A stretch of 64,000 nt of DNA from Aurantiochytrium sp. KH105 (lineage: Eukaryota; Sar; Bigyra; Thraustochytrida; Thraustochytriidae): the NCBI GenBank assembly GCA_003116975.1, contig BGKB01000167.1, positions 80,317-144,316 on the forward strand, in the 5' to 3' direction. The notes under the pieces were generated by a model. The model saw nothing but the letters and a program-made list of their open reading frames with translations. It made no database searches and was not told the DNA's origin. Shown here one piece after another: positions 1-9,861 of the stretch. Position numbers and translations under genes: made by a program. Each line of letters begins with the position of its first letter. Position 1 is the stretch's first letter.

Positions 1-1209
1 AAAGGCTGGCACAGCCATCATGTATGCGACACTAAAGGCCGCAATGAACATGACTGAGCGCAGCATGCGAATTTCCTTGATACGGAATTCATTGACATAG
101 TCCATATACTTGAGCTCCCACGCGGCCATTTTGATGCCAAGCATGCCTTGAAGAATCTCGTTGGTCAGCTTGACACGACCATCCATGAACTTGACAATTT
201 TCTTGTTGACTTGCAAAAGACGTCCATAGACGACAACCTGAATCGGAATGGCTACCAAGAGCACGCCTAAGCCCACAAAGGCGGGCCATCCAATGTAATA
301 ATAAAGCAACGCGAGGTAGCCGATGATTTGGTATGCAGAGTCCCACAGCACATGCAACCCCGTGGCTACAAAGAGCTCGAGTTTCGTTGAGTCCAGTTGC
401 ATAAGATTGACGATCTCACCCATCGTCATGGATTGACGCGAGGAAGCGCTCAGGCGCAGCGATTTGCGGTACACCTCCGTCGTGAGTGCTGAGCGGATCC
501 GCCAGCCAGCCTTCCACACGTTAAAAAAATATGCGTTCTCCAAAATGGTCTTGGTTGCCATGGCTGCGGCAAGAGTAGCTGCCAGCAAGTAGCCTTGCCA
601 TAAGGGCATCTGGTCCGGGGTCCCGAGGTCCTGGATGAATGAGAGGACCGCGTTCAGAATGATGGGATTCAAGAACTGCACGCTCGTGTTGAAGAACTTG
701 AAAATGCCGCCGACCTTGATGGGCCAGCTTGCCATGGCCCAAAGTCCTCCACGAAGTAGGCGCTTTGCCTCGTGTTCGTTGAGGCCATCTTCTGCCGTGT
801 CATGTTCGGAGAGAAGTTTAGCGCGTTTTCGCGCCCAGGCGCTGTCGAATTTTTCGGAGACCACAGAGGTCTCGTCGTTGTGAGGGAGCTCCCAGATGTC
901 GTCTTCTTCAAGCTCGAGGCCCTGCTCACGACGCTTCCGCGCGGCTACACTGAAAATCGAAGCCGTCCAAAGGAAAAAGAGCCTCGAGATGATGCCTGCG
1001 CCTTCTTCGGCGGACCGACGAGGTCCTAAGGTGTCTTTGGCTACTGAGGTTAGCTTGCGCATCTGGGCCTCGTTGGCACTGTCAAAGTTGGCTTCGAGGT
1101 CAATCTCTTCCCCCTCTCCATCGTCATGCTCTGAATCAGCCTCGGGGCTGTCGCCTATGCCTGGCATCGCCGCGGGTGCAACCTCAAGTTGCGATGCCTT
1201 GCGGCCCAT
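1..1209 (-). CDS. ABCC-family (MRP-type) ABC transporter, N-terminal 403 residues; gene continues beyond the left edge
   Basis: The reverse strand is open from an ATG at 1209 to the window edge. An acidic, low-complexity N-terminus is followed by a first membrane segment (ISRLFFLWTASIF). Next comes the DIWEL-type linker that precedes transmembrane domain 1 in ABCC proteins, then several hydrophobic helices. Near the edge is the ABCC signature around GRVKLTNEILQGMLGIKMAAWE, the cytoplasmic loop that couples to nucleotide-binding domain 1. Known ABCC proteins are ATP-driven exporters of conjugates and organic anions at the plasma or vacuolar membrane. Both nucleotide-binding domains lie outside the window, so the substrate cannot be inferred. 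There is no long TMD0 before the linker, so this is a short-type ABCC. The ATG is the first in-frame Met consistent with this layout. The family call is firm; the subfamily is open. Confidence 0.9.
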   Translation of the reverse strand, partial: MGRKASQLEVAPAAMPGIGDSPEADSEHDDGEGEEIDLEANFDSANEAQMRKLTSVAKDTLGPRRSAEEGAGIISRLFFLWTASIFSVAARKRREQGLELEEDDIWELPHNDETSVVSEKFDSAWARKRAKLLSEHDTAEDGLNEHEAKRLLRGGLWAMASWPIKVGGIFKFFNTSVQFLNPIILNAVLSFIQDLGTPDQMPLWQGYLLAATLAAAMATKTILENAYFFNVWKAGWRIRSALTTEVYRKSLRLSASSRQSMTMGEIVNLMQLDSTKLELFVATGLHVLWDSAYQIIGYLALLYYYIGWPAFVGLGVLLVAIPIQVVVYGRLLQVNKKIVKFMDGRVKLTNEILQGMLGIKMAAWELKYMDYVNEFRIKEIRMLRSVMFIAAFSVAYMMAVPAF

Positions 1210-1280
1210 CCTCTTAAGCAAGGTGTACGTGCTCCGGTTTCCCCGCGTGTCTCTTGGTTGTTCTTCCTTCGCTTCGCTTC

Positions 1281-1330
1281 CCTTGCCTTGCCTTGCCTTG
1301 CCTTGCCTTGCCTTGCCTTGCCTTGCCTTG
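1281..1330. repeat. (CCTTG)10 microsatellite
   Basis: Ten perfect tandem copies of CCTTG lie about 70 bases upstream of the ABCC start codon, probably in its promoter or 5' leader. The array is pure pyrimidine-plus-G on this strand. Confidence 0.95.
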
Positions 1331-1605
1331 CCTGCTTTCTTTCCTCGTCTCTTCAGTTGCAAGTCTGCTGCCGGCGCTTCGGCGCTCCGGCCGCGCGACA
1401 CAGTTTTGTCTCGGCCCGAGCCGAGCTGCCACCACTGTGCTTTCTTTCCCCTCTCCAGTCCAAAGAACACCGAAGAAAGCGTCGTACTACGTGTACTGCC
1501 CCTCGCGCAGCTGCAGCGCGTGCAGTGCACACCCTTTCTGGAACCCAAGAATGACCAACCACTGGCAATGAATGACCAAGTGAACAAATGAACTTCAAAT
1601 GAACA

Positions 1606-1629
1606 AACGAACGAACGAACGAACGAACG
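1606..1629. repeat. (AACG)6 microsatellite
   Basis: Six tandem copies of AACG lie between the divergent ABCC and SUN genes, followed by a degenerate copy. Confidence 0.9.
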
Positions 1630-2422
1630 AGCGACCCGTAGCGAATGTCGTACTTCGAATGGCGTTGCCTCCGCCTCTCCTTGCAAGCTCTTCTCCTGCC
1701 TGGCCCTTTCCGGCAGCGTGAAGTTTAGCGTGGCGCTTCTCGCGGCGGCGGAGCTGCAGCTGGCAGCTCCAGCTCCCCATTCCCTTGTGCAAACCAGGGA
1801 CGCGGGTTTGCGCTCATCCGGCGGCCCGTCATTTGATTGCAAAGCGTGCATGCATTTGCTGCTGCCGGCTGCGCGGGCCAGGATCCTCGTCGCGATGGGT
1901 TGACAGCGGCAGAATGCCTGCCCCGCCCCATGTCTCGGAGGACGAAGAAGAGACCTCGACGCAAGAGAGAACAGCACCCGAGTCATGATGCACGCGATTT
2001 ATTTGCGCAGAGCACAACCGATCCGTCCCGTCGGAGACTCGCAGCAGCTTGTCGACGAGGTCCTTGGGGAACGGAGCAGGATTCGCGCGACGGTCATGTA
2101 CATGTATGTCTCCAGGAGCGAGGCAGCGAGACCGGATTCTATCATCGTGACATGGCAGCTGCAGAGCGTGGCGGCGGGCTTTATCACTCACGGTCAGCCA
2201 CGCTCATACAGTATAGGCTATTGTAGACCAGTGTTGACTTTACATGGTCGACAATGCTCGCGGTGTCTCGCCGCGCGGAGCCTACGAGCAAACCGAGACG
2301 CCTTGCGCGCGCGAGCGGGGCGCGGCGCGAGCGGGCGCGGCGGCGGCAGCGGGCGCGGCGGCGGCGTCGGCGGCGGCAGGCACGGCTGCACGCAGCGTGA
2401 GGCAGTCGCGAACTCGGCGCGA

Positions 2423-5400
2423 ATGCCGCGACAGGGGCGGCGGCGGCGGCGGACGCCAGACTCGCTCGTCTCGCTGGCGCTCATCTTCGCTCTCGTCGCG
2501 CTCGCGGGCTGCGCAGAGCCTGCTGGAGCGAGCGTCGCTGCCTCCGCTTCGACAGGGACGCCGCCTGAGGCGCATGGGGATGCCGGACTCGACGAGGGTC
2601 TTGCGCGAACTGCACAGTCCGAGACGGCGAGTGGAATCGGGCGCGACCACGCTGGCAAAGAAGATGAGGGCCACCTGGCAGAGGTTGTCACTGACCACCT
2701 TGGCGCAGCGGCAGAAACGCTGACGGCGACAACGACAACGACAACGTTTTCCGAATCGTATGTTGGTCTCGAACCTCTCTTCGCCGCCGAAGCCAGAATG
2801 CAGCAAAGGCACTGGGAGCAAGTCAACTCGATGTGTGCACTTCCAGCTCACGGTCCACACCGTAATGCTGTTGCCGCGATGCCGACTGCAGAGGCAATGG
2901 CTTCGACAAATGCGCCGACAACGTCATCTTCGGGACCCGGATCAATCGCAGAGACTCCCCGAGAGAAGAAACGCGAGCCCTTGCACGTGCTATCCCCGGA
3001 CGAATTCAAGAAAAAGGTCCTTGGCAACCAGACGAATCGCAGCGTTTATGCGGCATCCGACGAACCTCCCAGCGGCGGCGTAGAGACCAACGAAGCTCGT
3101 GACAGCCACGCAAATTCCGCGCATACACAGAATGATCGCCATGACGAATCCAACAAAGGTCAAGAGAGCACGGGTTCGGGCTCTTTGGGCAATGGAGCAG
3201 CATCATCTGCCCCAGAAGGACATGGTCACAGAGGTAATGCGGCCGCTAATTCGGAGGAGTCAAGATCAGGGACGCATTCGAGCGAAGATGTCTCTCACGG
3301 AGCAGCAAATTCCCCACATGATCTGGACGGACGCCAAGAGCAGATGCAGTCTACTCATGGAGAGCACGGACAGACACTTGGTGGTCAGGAAGGGAATGTT
3401 GAAACAACCACTCAAAACCCCGGTCAACCTTCTGAAAAGGACGCTCTCGATAGAAAGGAAGGCGTGCAAGAAAACCTACACGAGGAAGAATTCGAAGACC
3501 AAAGCCGCCATCCCGATCAGCCGAAGAACGAAGCGGATGAGCAAGAAGGTCAAGTGCAAGCGTCGCTGGAACAGGGGACGCCAAACGGGTCATCTTCGGG
3601 GCCAGGCGCATCGTCTAGCGTCACTCCTCCGGTGCTTGAGGCGGATCTTGCGCGTAGAAGACAACATGTGGAGGAGGCCATTGCCCAGGCGCGCGAGGAA
3701 CGCGCTGTGGAAGAGGCCATTCTCCAAGCCATTGAAGATGAATCCTTTTCAGACCCAGAAAACGTGGACCATTCGGCAAACGAAGGCTTGTTTGACGAGG
3801 ACTCTGATGTTGACGACTTTATCGACCACCAGGAAGAGGGAAACAGATTCAATTATGCGTCGCTCGACGCAGGTGCAATCATTCTCGGGTCAAACAAAGG
3901 AATGAAGGGATCTTCGTCTCTGCTCGTGGATGACCGCGACAAGTATGCGCTGTCCCCCTGCGAAGAGAACAAGTGGGTCACAATTGGTCTCAGCGAGGAA
4001 ATCGAGCCCGACGTCATTGAATTGGCGAACTGGGAGCGGTACTCTTCGACGCTTCGCAAGTTCCAGGTTCTCGGTGCCAGCAAGTACCCTCAGTCAGAAT
4101 GGATCTTACTGGGTGAGTACGAAGCGGCACCTTCGCCGCGCATTGGCGTGCAGACCTTTCACATTCAGAATCCAGCTTGGGTTCGCTACATCAAGTTCCG
4201 CTTTCTTACCCATTACGATGATGAATTTTACTGCACATTGACGGAAGTGCGCGTGTTTGGGTCGACCGACAAGTTTGAAAAGATTCACATTGACTTTGAC
4301 CGCAAAACAAACGAAGTCGAACGACTCAAGGAGACCATTGGAAAGGCAGTTGTTACTTCCGGCGGAGTCGACGCCGTACTAGGGGACGGAGGTGCCCTTG
4401 CGGGCACCGAAGGCGCCATTCATGGCGACTCCCTCGAAGGCGTTGCTACGCCTGGCGGGCCTGAGAACGGTCTGGATCCGTCCTTCGTGGACCGCCCCGT
4501 CGGAGACACGGTCGGATCTCCCGGAACCGGTATGGGGGTTGATGCGACTGGCGCAGAGCACGCGCGCCTAGATGCCTCCGCAATACCTTCTTCTGCAACA
4601 GACCCTTCAGCGGGTCAAGGCTCTGGTACAGGCTCGGACGCAGCGAGCGGTTCGCCTTCGTCTGCATCTTCGCCTTCAACTGCGTCCGCTTCAAAAACGC
4701 CAGGGCCAGTTTCCGATTCAGATCCATTGTCTAGGCCAGAAGCATCCGCTTCGTCAAACTCGGGGTCTCCTTTGGGAGGTCAAACAGACGGAAAAGAGGA
4801 TGCTGACGCCGCGAGTAGCGGTCGAGGTGCAGATGCAGACAAGCATCGCGTCGGCGCAGACGAGTCCTCGGGACAGTCACCACGATTTCCAAACGGCATT
4901 CTCTTGTCAGCAACACAGGCGCCCGAAAGCACAGTGCTCTCGAGTGAATCCAATGAAGATGTTGTCGCGACAACCGGTGTCATCTTGCAGCCCGCGCTTT
5001 TGGATCTTCGCGTGGTTCCTGAAGCTGATGCGTGTGCTCAGGGCGAGCAGGAGGTCCCTCGACTGGATGACGGTGCAGAGGCTTCTGCGCCGGTTCTTTG
5101 CGCAACGTATGCTCTGATTGATGACGTAGACTTGGCGGAAGCCAAGGATCCATCAGAAGCGCAAGAGGCCATTGTTGAGGTTCTCATCCTCAATGGCAAG
5201 GGCTCGAACGAAGGTGCGGACGATGTGTGGACGGCGTGCCCTGAGCCGTTCGAGCTCGTTGGCAGTTTGAATGCTTCCGCTGACGCTGACAGCCTATCTG
5301 GGAACACGACAGACATGACGGAGAACTCGGCGGGAGGAGAAGTCCGGAGCGAAGGGGCCGCGGCTGAGCCTGGAGCAGACGTGTTTGCGTGCACGTACCG

Positions 5401-6304
5401 CGCTCCGCTGACAGCGGATGCCAAGCGTTTAGGCTTTCTAACCCTTCGAAGTCAGACGAACACTTCAACCGCTCAGTGTGCCGACGTCCCTCGACTTGGG
5501 TTTTCGATTTGCGCGGGGCCGCACATGGAAACGTACGCGCCGCTCGTGCCATCTGATGTTCGCCTCGATGATGTAGAAGAAGGATCCGCGTTCCGCGAGA
5601 GTGCTCAGGACGAAGAGGTGGGCGATAACACCCAAGCGGGCGACAATCTCAAGGAAAGAGAGACCCTTTCGCCCCAGGAGACCGATACGGCCGGCAGTGG
5701 GGAGGCTCCGGGAGATAGCACCGCGGGCCAGGGAAATGGTGCGCCGCGCGCTCCTGCCGTAGCCTCGAACGGGCGCATTTTGTCGGACGCATCTGCAAGT
5801 ACGAATGGAGCGGGGGGAAGTCCGTCGCGGATTCGGACGGGCCCCGCATCAACAAACTCTTTGGAGAGCATCTTCAAGTCACTCACAGACAAGATCATGG
5901 ATCTGGAAATCGATCAGTCGCTCTTCAAAAAGTACTTGGAGGAAATCAACAGCAAGTACGCGTCAGCGATTCGCGAGCTGCAGCAGGACCTCGAGCACTC
6001 GGACAAGATACAGGGCGATTTGGAGGTGGCGTTAGGAAACCTCAATGAAATCGTTGCCCGAATCGATCAGGACGCAGGTCTTGCGCGGGCAGGGGCCCAA
6101 GACCAGCATGCGTCGCTCCGTTCGCTCGAAGATGAAGTCCGCAGGCTGCGCTCGCAGAACATTGTCCTGGAGTCTACGCTCGAGGATGCCATTCTGGCCT
6201 CCTTCGTCATGGCCGCCTTTTCCGCAGTCACCGCGGTCGCCGTCTGCCTGCGTCTCTTTTGCTTTTCAGAAGCGACGGTTGTGTACCAATATTTAGACAA
6301 TTGA
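2423..6304 (+). CDS. Mid-SUN domain membrane protein (SLP1/SUCO/Opt type)
   Basis: The protein has 1,293 residues. An Arg-rich start leads into a hydrophobic segment (about 13-30, LVSLALIFALVALAG) that reads as a signal peptide or anchor. A long acidic, Ser/Thr/Gln-rich low-complexity region follows. A SUN-like domain lies at about residues 475-620, with the diagnostic blocks NYASLDAGAIIL, WVTIGLSEEIEPDVIELAN and WVRYIKFRFLTHY. Another disordered stretch follows, then a predicted coiled coil (about 1146-1252) and a C-terminal transmembrane helix (about 1257-1280). A SUN domain in the middle rather than at the C-terminus is the layout of SLP1/SUCO proteins. Those sit in the ER or nuclear envelope and protect or fold membrane and secretory clients. 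I chose the ATG at 2423 because it directly precedes the signal-like segment; upstream in-frame ATGs give non-protein-like sequence. The family call is fairly firm; the function is inferred. Confidence 0.85.
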   Translation: MPRQGRRRRRTPDSLVSLALIFALVALAGCAEPAGASVAASASTGTPPEAHGDAGLDEGLARTAQSETASGIGRDHAGKEDEGHLAEVVTDHLGAAAETLTATTTTTTFSESYVGLEPLFAAEARMQQRHWEQVNSMCALPAHGPHRNAVAAMPTAEAMASTNAPTTSSSGPGSIAETPREKKREPLHVLSPDEFKKKVLGNQTNRSVYAASDEPPSGGVETNEARDSHANSAHTQNDRHDESNKGQESTGSGSLGNGAASSAPEGHGHRGNAAANSEESRSGTHSSEDVSHGAANSPHDLDGRQEQMQSTHGEHGQTLGGQEGNVETTTQNPGQPSEKDALDRKEGVQENLHEEEFEDQSRHPDQPKNEADEQEGQVQASLEQGTPNGSSSGPGASSSVTPPVLEADLARRRQHVEEAIAQAREERAVEEAILQAIEDESFSDPENVDHSANEGLFDEDSDVDDFIDHQEEGNRFNYASLDAGAIILGSNKGMKGSSSLLVDDRDKYALSPCEENKWVTIGLSEEIEPDVIELANWERYSSTLRKFQVLGASKYPQSEWILLGEYEAAPSPRIGVQTFHIQNPAWVRYIKFRFLTHYDDEFYCTLTEVRVFGSTDKFEKIHIDFDRKTNEVERLKETIGKAVVTSGGVDAVLGDGGALAGTEGAIHGDSLEGVATPGGPENGLDPSFVDRPVGDTVGSPGTGMGVDATGAEHARLDASAIPSSATDPSAGQGSGTGSDAASGSPSSASSPSTASASKTPGPVSDSDPLSRPEASASSNSGSPLGGQTDGKEDADAASSGRGADADKHRVGADESSGQSPRFPNGILLSATQAPESTVLSSESNEDVVATTGVILQPALLDLRVVPEADACAQGEQEVPRLDDGAEASAPVLCATYALIDDVDLAEAKDPSEAQEAIVEVLILNGKGSNEGADDVWTACPEPFELVGSLNASADADSLSGNTTDMTENSAGGEVRSEGAAAEPGADVFACTYRAPLTADAKRLGFLTLRSQTNTSTAQCADVPRLGFSICAGPHMETYAPLVPSDVRLDDVEEGSAFRESAQDEEVGDNTQAGDNLKERETLSPQETDTAGSGEAPGDSTAGQGNGAPRAPAVASNGRILSDASASTNGAGGSPSRIRTGPASTNSLESIFKSLTDKIMDLEIDQSLFKKYLEEINSKYASAIRELQQDLEHSDKIQGDLEVALGNLNEIVARIDQDAGLARAGAQDQHASLRSLEDEVRRLRSQNIVLESTLEDAILASFVMAAFSAVTAVAVCLRLFCFSEATVVYQYLDN

Positions 6305-7413
6305 TCATTCATCTTTAAAAATTTTTTTCGACACTTTACAAGGCTTGGTGTCCACGAGCGACATCTCAGGGGGGGCGCAATGGCTATCGCTTTCTCCCAG
6401 CATGCGCCGCGCAGCCAGCGTGTGTCGCGTCTCTTTTCCTCGTCGGCGCCAGTCTAAACTTTGCCCCAGGTCAGCTTTGTGCTCTGGAACACACCAACAC
6501 GTATGCGTATGCTATCTTTCAAGCCGCGCTCGCAGTCCCGTCTCCCTGGCCGCTGGAAAGCGTCACCGCCCGCCAGACGGCCAAGCTCGTGCAAGCTGGC
6601 AGGCGCCGCGCAGGCCGCCGCGCTCCGGCGGCAGCCCCGTCGTGCGTCGTGCACGCGGCTCCGACCTGCCCGCGAGAGTTGGCGTCGCGTCTCGGCGCCT
6701 CTTGCGGGGGCGAGGCGCCGAACTGGGCCCGCCCTCCTCGTCGCCGTGCCAGCACCCAGCGCCGGCGCGGGACACACCAGAATTACACGTCGCGCGGCCT
6801 CCGCCGTCCGCGTCCGCGCCTCGCCCCTCCCGCGCTCCGCTCCCTCGCCGCGCCGCGCCTCGCGCCGCGCTCCATGCGCGCGTGCCTGCCGCGCGCGGCC
6901 GCGACTCCGCCGCAGCGGGCGGCGCGAGCCCGAACTCGAAGTCCCATGAAGACGCGTGAAGACAGACATCGCGCGCTCGCTCGCGCAGCTTCGGGGCCTT
7001 CCCGCAAGCACGCGGCCGGCGACGGACGCCGCGACACTTGAGGGGCGCGTGCGCGCGGCGGGGCTTTCGCGTCTGCAGCTCGGGTGCGGATCGCTGCAGC
7101 GCGGCGGGCTGGTGGATCGCGGTCGCTGGTCTTTCCTTTCGCTCGCCGGCTGTTGCGCGTTGGGTGTGTCTGATTCGAAGAGTCTTGCGGGGAGTGGAAC
7201 CCGCAGCAGAGGGACCGCGAGGAGCACCGCGGCCCGGGCGATCTTGGCTTGTCTCGACTCGTCCCGTGTCGTCTTTTCTTCGCGAAGAGCCGGAGAGGCG
7301 GGGCGGAGCGAGACCAAGGCGGTGACCTCGGCGAGGCAAAGAGGCAACCGAGCGAGCGAGCAAACCGGAATCGAGTCGAGGCCGGAGGCGAGAGAAGAGC
7401 AAACTTGAAGAGA
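6305..7413. other. Intergenic region upstream of monooxygenase 1
   Basis: About 1.1 kb of very GC-rich sequence lies between the SUN stop codon and the first monooxygenase. Long open frames here on both strands are products of base composition and have no recognisable domains. The only feature I can support is the box shared with the second monooxygenase gene at 7034-7049. The last 20 or so bases before the ATG also resemble those of the second gene, with a gagaagagcaaa motif and a purine-rich start context. Confidence 0.6.
7034..7049 (+). promoter_or_regulatory. Shared upstream box, copy 1 (ACACTTGAGGGGCGCG)
   Basis: This 16-base sequence lies 380 bases upstream of the first monooxygenase ATG and recurs exactly 307 bases upstream of the second. 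The sequence around it is otherwise not obviously conserved, apart from an actttcgc-like element shortly downstream. It could be a regulatory site or a remnant of the duplicated promoter. A regulatory role is inference. Confidence 0.4.
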
Positions 7414-9048
7414 ATGGCTGCGCGCGAGACGACGCAGCGTATCGCTGTGATCGGCGGAGGCGTGCAGGGCGTGGTGTCTGCCAAGGTGTACCAGGAATGC
7501 GGCTTCGAAGTCGTGCTGATCGAGCGCCAGGACAAGCTTGGAGGACAGTGGAACGACGCCTACCCGGGCGCGCGAATCCAGGTGCGATGCCAAATGTATT
7601 CCTTCCCCACGTACCAGTGGCCTGAAGAAAGACAAATGGACCATCCGACAGCGGAAGAGGTCTCCGCGTACGTGAACGAAGCCGCCGCGGCCTTCAAGCT
7701 CAACGTACGTCTTGAGAGCGAGGTGCTCAAGATGGAGGAAATCATCGACGCCTCCACGCGCACCAATGTGGGCTGGAAGGTCACTGTCCAGGACAACAGC
7801 GCAGCCGGCGGCGGCCGAAGCTACACGGAGAACTTCGATATCGTAGCGATCGCGACGGGGACGAACGGACCGGCATTCAACCGGACGCCGCAATATCCTG
7901 GCGTGGAGAAGTTTCGCGGCAAGCTCGCCACGCAGCATGACTCGTATGAGGACTTTGACAACAAGGACGTCGTCGTTCTCGGCAACGGTCGCGCTGCGAT
8001 TGACATGGCCGTCATCGCGTGCGAACGGCCAGCCGTGAAGAGCGTAACGCAAATCATCCGTGGCAAGCGCTGGGGTGTACCGGACATCATGGGCGGCAAG
8101 CCTTTCGAAGAGACGCTTCTGAGCCGCTTTGGCGCCATCATGGTGACTTGCTGGGACCACTCGCTTATTTTGCAGCGCTTCCTGCACAGATTTCTCTCTG
8201 GCTTCATCAACTTCTTCTGGGAGACGATCGTACCCAATGACGTGTTCACCCAACACCGCAACGACGCCCGCAGCGCTTCTGTGGAAGCCAAGCCTGGTCA
8301 AGTTGAGGACCTCAGCCGCTGCGAAGTACTCTTGGGCAAGTCCGAGACCGAACCCTTTGCCAAGGGCATTCGCAATGGTGCAATCTACCCGACCAACTAC
8401 ATGCGGCACGTGGCGCTCGGCAACATCATTGTCAAGCAAGGTCTGGTCGACGGTCTCACTCCGTCTGGCGTGCACCTCGAGTCGGGTGAGACCTACGACG
8501 CAGACACTGTTTTGACGTGCTTTGGTGCAAGTAAACTTTACTTTCCGATGCTTCCGCAAAAGTACCGCGACATCATGGAGGCTCACAGGTACGGCGTGCA
8601 GCTGTTCCGCCACACCATCCACCCAGACATTCCCAACGTGGTGTTCCATGGACTCAACTCTGGCTTCTTGATGATTGTCACGAATGAAATCGCCGCTCTG
8701 TGGAACGTCGCACGTCTTTGGGGTGTACTCAAGCTTCCTCCTCGCGAGGAAATGCTCGAGGAGATGGAGAGAATTGCTGCTTGGAAGGATGCCAATGTCA
8801 CACCTTCACAACCACACTACTTTGGCATTGGCGGCCGGTGCGTCTACCTTGTCGACAAGATGATGCACGACTTGAAACTTAATCGATTTCGCAAAATGCC
8901 CAATTTGTACGCTGAGATCTTCACTTCGTACAAGGACCGCGACTACAAAGACGCGCAAGCGGAGTTTCTGCAAAAGTACGCCTCGCGCAAACCCACTTCG
9001 TTGACGGCTGTCACGCCAGCGTCGCCAACCTCCAAGAAGGAGCTCTAA
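7414..9048 (+). CDS. Flavin-containing monooxygenase-like protein, tandem copy 1
   Basis: The protein has 544 residues. The FAD-binding fingerprint GGGVQG is at residues 14-19 (IAVIGGGVQGVVSAKVY), followed by an acidic end to the second strand (VVLIER) and GGQW, typical of class B flavin monooxygenases. A second dinucleotide motif, GNGRAA, starts near residue 190 and should bind NADPH. Just before it, FRGKLATQHDSY (from about 166) resembles the FMO identifying motif FxGxxxHxxxY but has two extra residues between Gly and His. The family oxygenates nucleophilic heteroatoms or ketones; this substrate is unknown. The C-terminus is KKEL, matching the KKxx ER-retrieval form. The ATG at 7414 precedes the fold directly and matches the start of the paralogue; longer upstream frames are leader. 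The tandem copy at 9862 has the same length. Confidence 0.85.
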   Translation: MAARETTQRIAVIGGGVQGVVSAKVYQECGFEVVLIERQDKLGGQWNDAYPGARIQVRCQMYSFPTYQWPEERQMDHPTAEEVSAYVNEAAAAFKLNVRLESEVLKMEEIIDASTRTNVGWKVTVQDNSAAGGGRSYTENFDIVAIATGTNGPAFNRTPQYPGVEKFRGKLATQHDSYEDFDNKDVVVLGNGRAAIDMAVIACERPAVKSVTQIIRGKRWGVPDIMGGKPFEETLLSRFGAIMVTCWDHSLILQRFLHRFLSGFINFFWETIVPNDVFTQHRNDARSASVEAKPGQVEDLSRCEVLLGKSETEPFAKGIRNGAIYPTNYMRHVALGNIIVKQGLVDGLTPSGVHLESGETYDADTVLTCFGASKLYFPMLPQKYRDIMEAHRYGVQLFRHTIHPDIPNVVFHGLNSGFLMIVTNEIAALWNVARLWGVLKLPPREEMLEEMERIAAWKDANVTPSQPHYFGIGGRCVYLVDKMMHDLKLNRFRKMPNLYAEIFTSYKDRDYKDAQAEFLQKYASRKPTSLTAVTPASPTSKKEL

Positions 9049-9861
9049 TTCATTCTCTTTATAATGATGATTCACAACTTCAAGTACACGCATTTTCTCT
9101 TTCTGTCAGCAGCCAGCTGCAAGAAGCTCACCTGGTTGGCAGCCATCGCAGAAGCAATGCCTTGTCAAATTTTGCTCTTGCGCTCAACTTCTTGGCCTCC
9201 TTTCCTTCTTCCGCCCCTCATCGCGCGCGGGAAAGCGCCAAAATTACACGATTTCGGCTGGCTTCGGCGAACTCGTCCGCGCCGCGTGCGTCTCCTGCTT
9301 TTCACACGCCTCTGCCGCCGCCTGCGCATTTCGTTCGCTTAAGTTAATTTGTTTGCGTGCGTGCGAGCTTGCTTTTTGTGCCTGTCACAGCCGTGAGCGT
9401 TGCGCGTTGCTCTCTTCGCGCCTCTTCTTCTTCGTCTTCTTCTTCGGTGCTCGCGAGTCGCTCGCCCTCCGCCTGTGCTGCGAGCGGCAGCAAGAGCGAA
9501 TAGCGGCAGCATCAGCACAGCAGCCCGGGGCAGCGGACGACGCACCCGCACAGCACACTTGAGGGGCGCGAGACTTTCGCCTCGTCTCATATCGAGCTAG
9601 GCGTTCTGAGTAACGAAGAGTCCTCAAAAAGATATTCCGAGTGACCGCTGGCCTGGCCACCGACACGAGTGCTCGCTGGAATTTTCCTCTCTGCTTGTAG
9701 CAGCTACCACAAACCAACCCGGGATCGAGACAGTCTAGAAGACGATAAACACGCCAAGCACGTGGTCTACGGCAAGCAAACCGCTAAAAGGCCAAGCTCA
9801 CATAAGACGTCGCATTGTGCAACTTTTGTATACTATTTTGGAGAAGAGCAAAAAAAGGAGA
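9049..9861. other. Intergenic region between the two monooxygenase copies
   Basis: This 0.8-kb spacer separates the tandem paralogues. It holds the second copy of the shared upstream box (9555-9570) and an AT-richer stretch just before the second start codon. The final bases before the ATG (gagaagagcaaa, then a purine-rich run) match the leader of copy 1. No further gene was recognised. Confidence 0.6.
9555..9570 (+). promoter_or_regulatory. Shared upstream box, copy 2 (ACACTTGAGGGGCGCG)
   Basis: This is identical over 16 bases to 7034-7049 and lies 307 bases upstream of the second monooxygenase ATG. Both copies have the same orientation relative to their gene. Confidence 0.4.

Larger units (their letters stand above)
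1210..2422. other. Divergent intergenic region between the ABCC transporter and the mid-SUN gene
   Basis: This 1.2-kb stretch separates two divergently transcribed genes and presumably holds both promoters. It contains a CCTTG pentanucleotide array and an AACG tetranucleotide array (listed separately). The open frame of the SUN gene extends upstream to an ATG at 1985. That extension translates into low-complexity Arg/Gly/Ala-rich sequence unlike a protein domain, so I treat it as leader. No RNA gene or other coding region was recognised. Confidence 0.6.

Noticed and set aside
1985-2422. N-terminal extension of the mid-SUN protein to an upstream ATG
   Set aside because: The extension is Arg/Gly-rich without a domain and would bury the signal-peptide-like segment.
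6454-8649. 731-residue open frame on the minus strand opposite monooxygenase 1
   Set aside because: It is the antisense of the coding strand in GC-rich codons; no domain, and an equivalent shadow occurs opposite the paralogue.
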